64,000 bases of DNA, taken from Brevibacterium sp. W7.2 (GTDB lineage: Bacteria; Actinomycetota; Actinomycetes; Actinomycetales; Brevibacteriaceae). The stretch's first letter is position 1. Every line of letters begins with the position of its first letter. Positions 63,482 through 64,000 of the stretch are shown here, piece after piece. The stretch spans positions 3,224,001-3,288,000 of the forward strand of contig NZ_CP073089.1 of NCBI RefSeq assembly GCF_018137945.1. The letters are read 5' to 3'. The notes below the pieces were generated by a model that was not told the DNA's origin, did not search any database, and was given only the letters and a program-made list of their open reading frames with translations. A program made the translations under genes and the position numbers.

Positions 63482-64000
63482 TCATTCGGCGGGGATCTTC
63501 CCGTAGCGGAACGCCGACCAGAAGTCACCGCGCACGTACCCGGTCTCGACCACCGGGTCGAAGTCCCAGTGCCGGACCCGACCGATCCGCAGCGCATCGG
63601 CGACGAGCTGCCGGCTCCGCTGGGAACCGAGCACGTGCTCTTCGACCTGGCTGAGGTCATAGCGCGCGGCGATCTCCGCCCGCAGCCGCGTGTGGACGTC
63701 CGCGTAGGCGGGATCGGCGGCCCGGGTGTCGAGTTCGTCGGGGTCGGAGTCGAGGTCGAAGAGCAGGTCGGGGTCGCCGGGGCACACGGTGAGCTTGAGC
63801 GGTCCGCGGACGATCGTCACCTGCGGTCGGCGGGTGCCTTCGGCGAAGTACTCGATGACGATGTCGCGCTCCGCCGGACCCGACTCCCCCGCCGTCTCCC
63901 GGCGCGCCGTCTCGAGGAGGGAGATCCCGCTCAGCCCCTCATCGACGTCGCTCACCCGCACCCGCGGCACGGCCGCGACGTCATCGGCGTCCGCGGACTG
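63482..64000 (-). CDS. betC: Choline-sulfatase, C-terminal part (runs off the window)
   Basis: The last 172 residues of a sulfatase-family protein whose N-terminus and catalytic formylglycine site lie beyond base 64000. The visible part has the choline-sulfatase-specific C-terminal layout: VIEYFAEGTRRPQVTIVRGP, KLTVCPGDPDLLFDLDSDPD, and the ending VLGSQRSRQLVADALRIGRV with HWDFDP and a final YVRGDFW. BetC hydrolyses choline-O-sulfate to choline and sulfate, feeding osmoprotectant (glycine betaine) synthesis. The frame is open to the window edge; the nearest internal GTG at 63970 is not taken as the start. No choline transporter or dehydrogenase gene is visible in the window. Confidence 0.82.
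   Translation of the reverse strand, partial: QSADADDVAAVPRVRVSDVDEGLSGISLLETARRETAGESGPAERDIVIEYFAEGTRRPQVTIVRGPLKLTVCPGDPDLLFDLDSDPDELDTRAADPAYADVHTRLRAEIAARYDLSQVEEHVLGSQRSRQLVADALRIGRVRHWDFDPVVETGYVRGDFWSAFRYGKIPAE

Overview
The window is GC-rich chromosomal DNA with strong G/C bias at third codon positions. It carries a DUF3073 gene, long-insertion 23S rRNA genes, tRNA-free 16S-23S spacers, a short-form PurL with PurS and PurQ, and many TAnnnT -10 boxes placed 6-7 nt before start codons that lack a Shine-Dalgarno sequence. Together these point to an actinobacterium, probably Micrococcales and perhaps Brevibacterium-like. The genus is an inference from gene content, not a search result.

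Layout. 1-8.5 kb: accessory and membrane genes (a partial CrtI-like oxidoreductase, a DUF418 protein, an unknown protein, an EamA exporter divergent from a LysR regulator, an HTTM protein with a small partner, an unknown conserved protein). 8.5-19.4 kb: DUF3073, purF-purM, a universal stress protein, a second EamA transporter, and an asparaginase/sterol-carrier/aldehyde-dehydrogenase operon divergent from an unusual purD-purC fusion gene. 19.6-28.5 kb: a seven-gene polyamine-type uptake and catabolism cluster (aldehyde dehydrogenase, YtcJ-like amidohydrolase, PotABCD-type ABC importer, PuuB-like FAD oxidase). 28.6-38.9 kb: purS-purQ, a secreted protein with an MPRTG sorting signal, a heterodimeric ABC exporter, a DUF6882-like protein, a DoxX-like protein and an acetyltransferase.

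38.9-54.7 kb: two almost identical rRNA operons, both on the minus strand, in direct orientation. They flank a 4.4 kb block holding hipBA, an acetyltransferase, a MerR regulator and an MFS transporter gene broken by one in-frame stop codon. 54.8-64 kb: a TIGR01777 epimerase, a MarR regulator divergent from a small membrane protein, trhO, purL, a repeat-tailed membrane protein, a second TIGR01777 protein with an SRPBCC domain, and the C-terminal part of a choline-sulfatase running off the window.

How the genes work together. Seven steps or subunits of de novo purine synthesis (PurF, PurD, PurS/Q/L, PurM, PurC) are scattered over about 51 kb and interleaved with unrelated operons; purSQ and purL are about 28 kb apart. 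The polyamine cluster reads as a complete route: import, oxidation to an aminoaldehyde, then oxidation to GABA. I found no CRISPR array, prophage, transposase or tRNA gene. The most distinctive structures are the rrn-flanked hipBA block, the purD-purC fusion, the broken MFS gene behind a MerR-type 19-bp-spacer promoter, and a perfect 28-bp hairpin after purD-purC.
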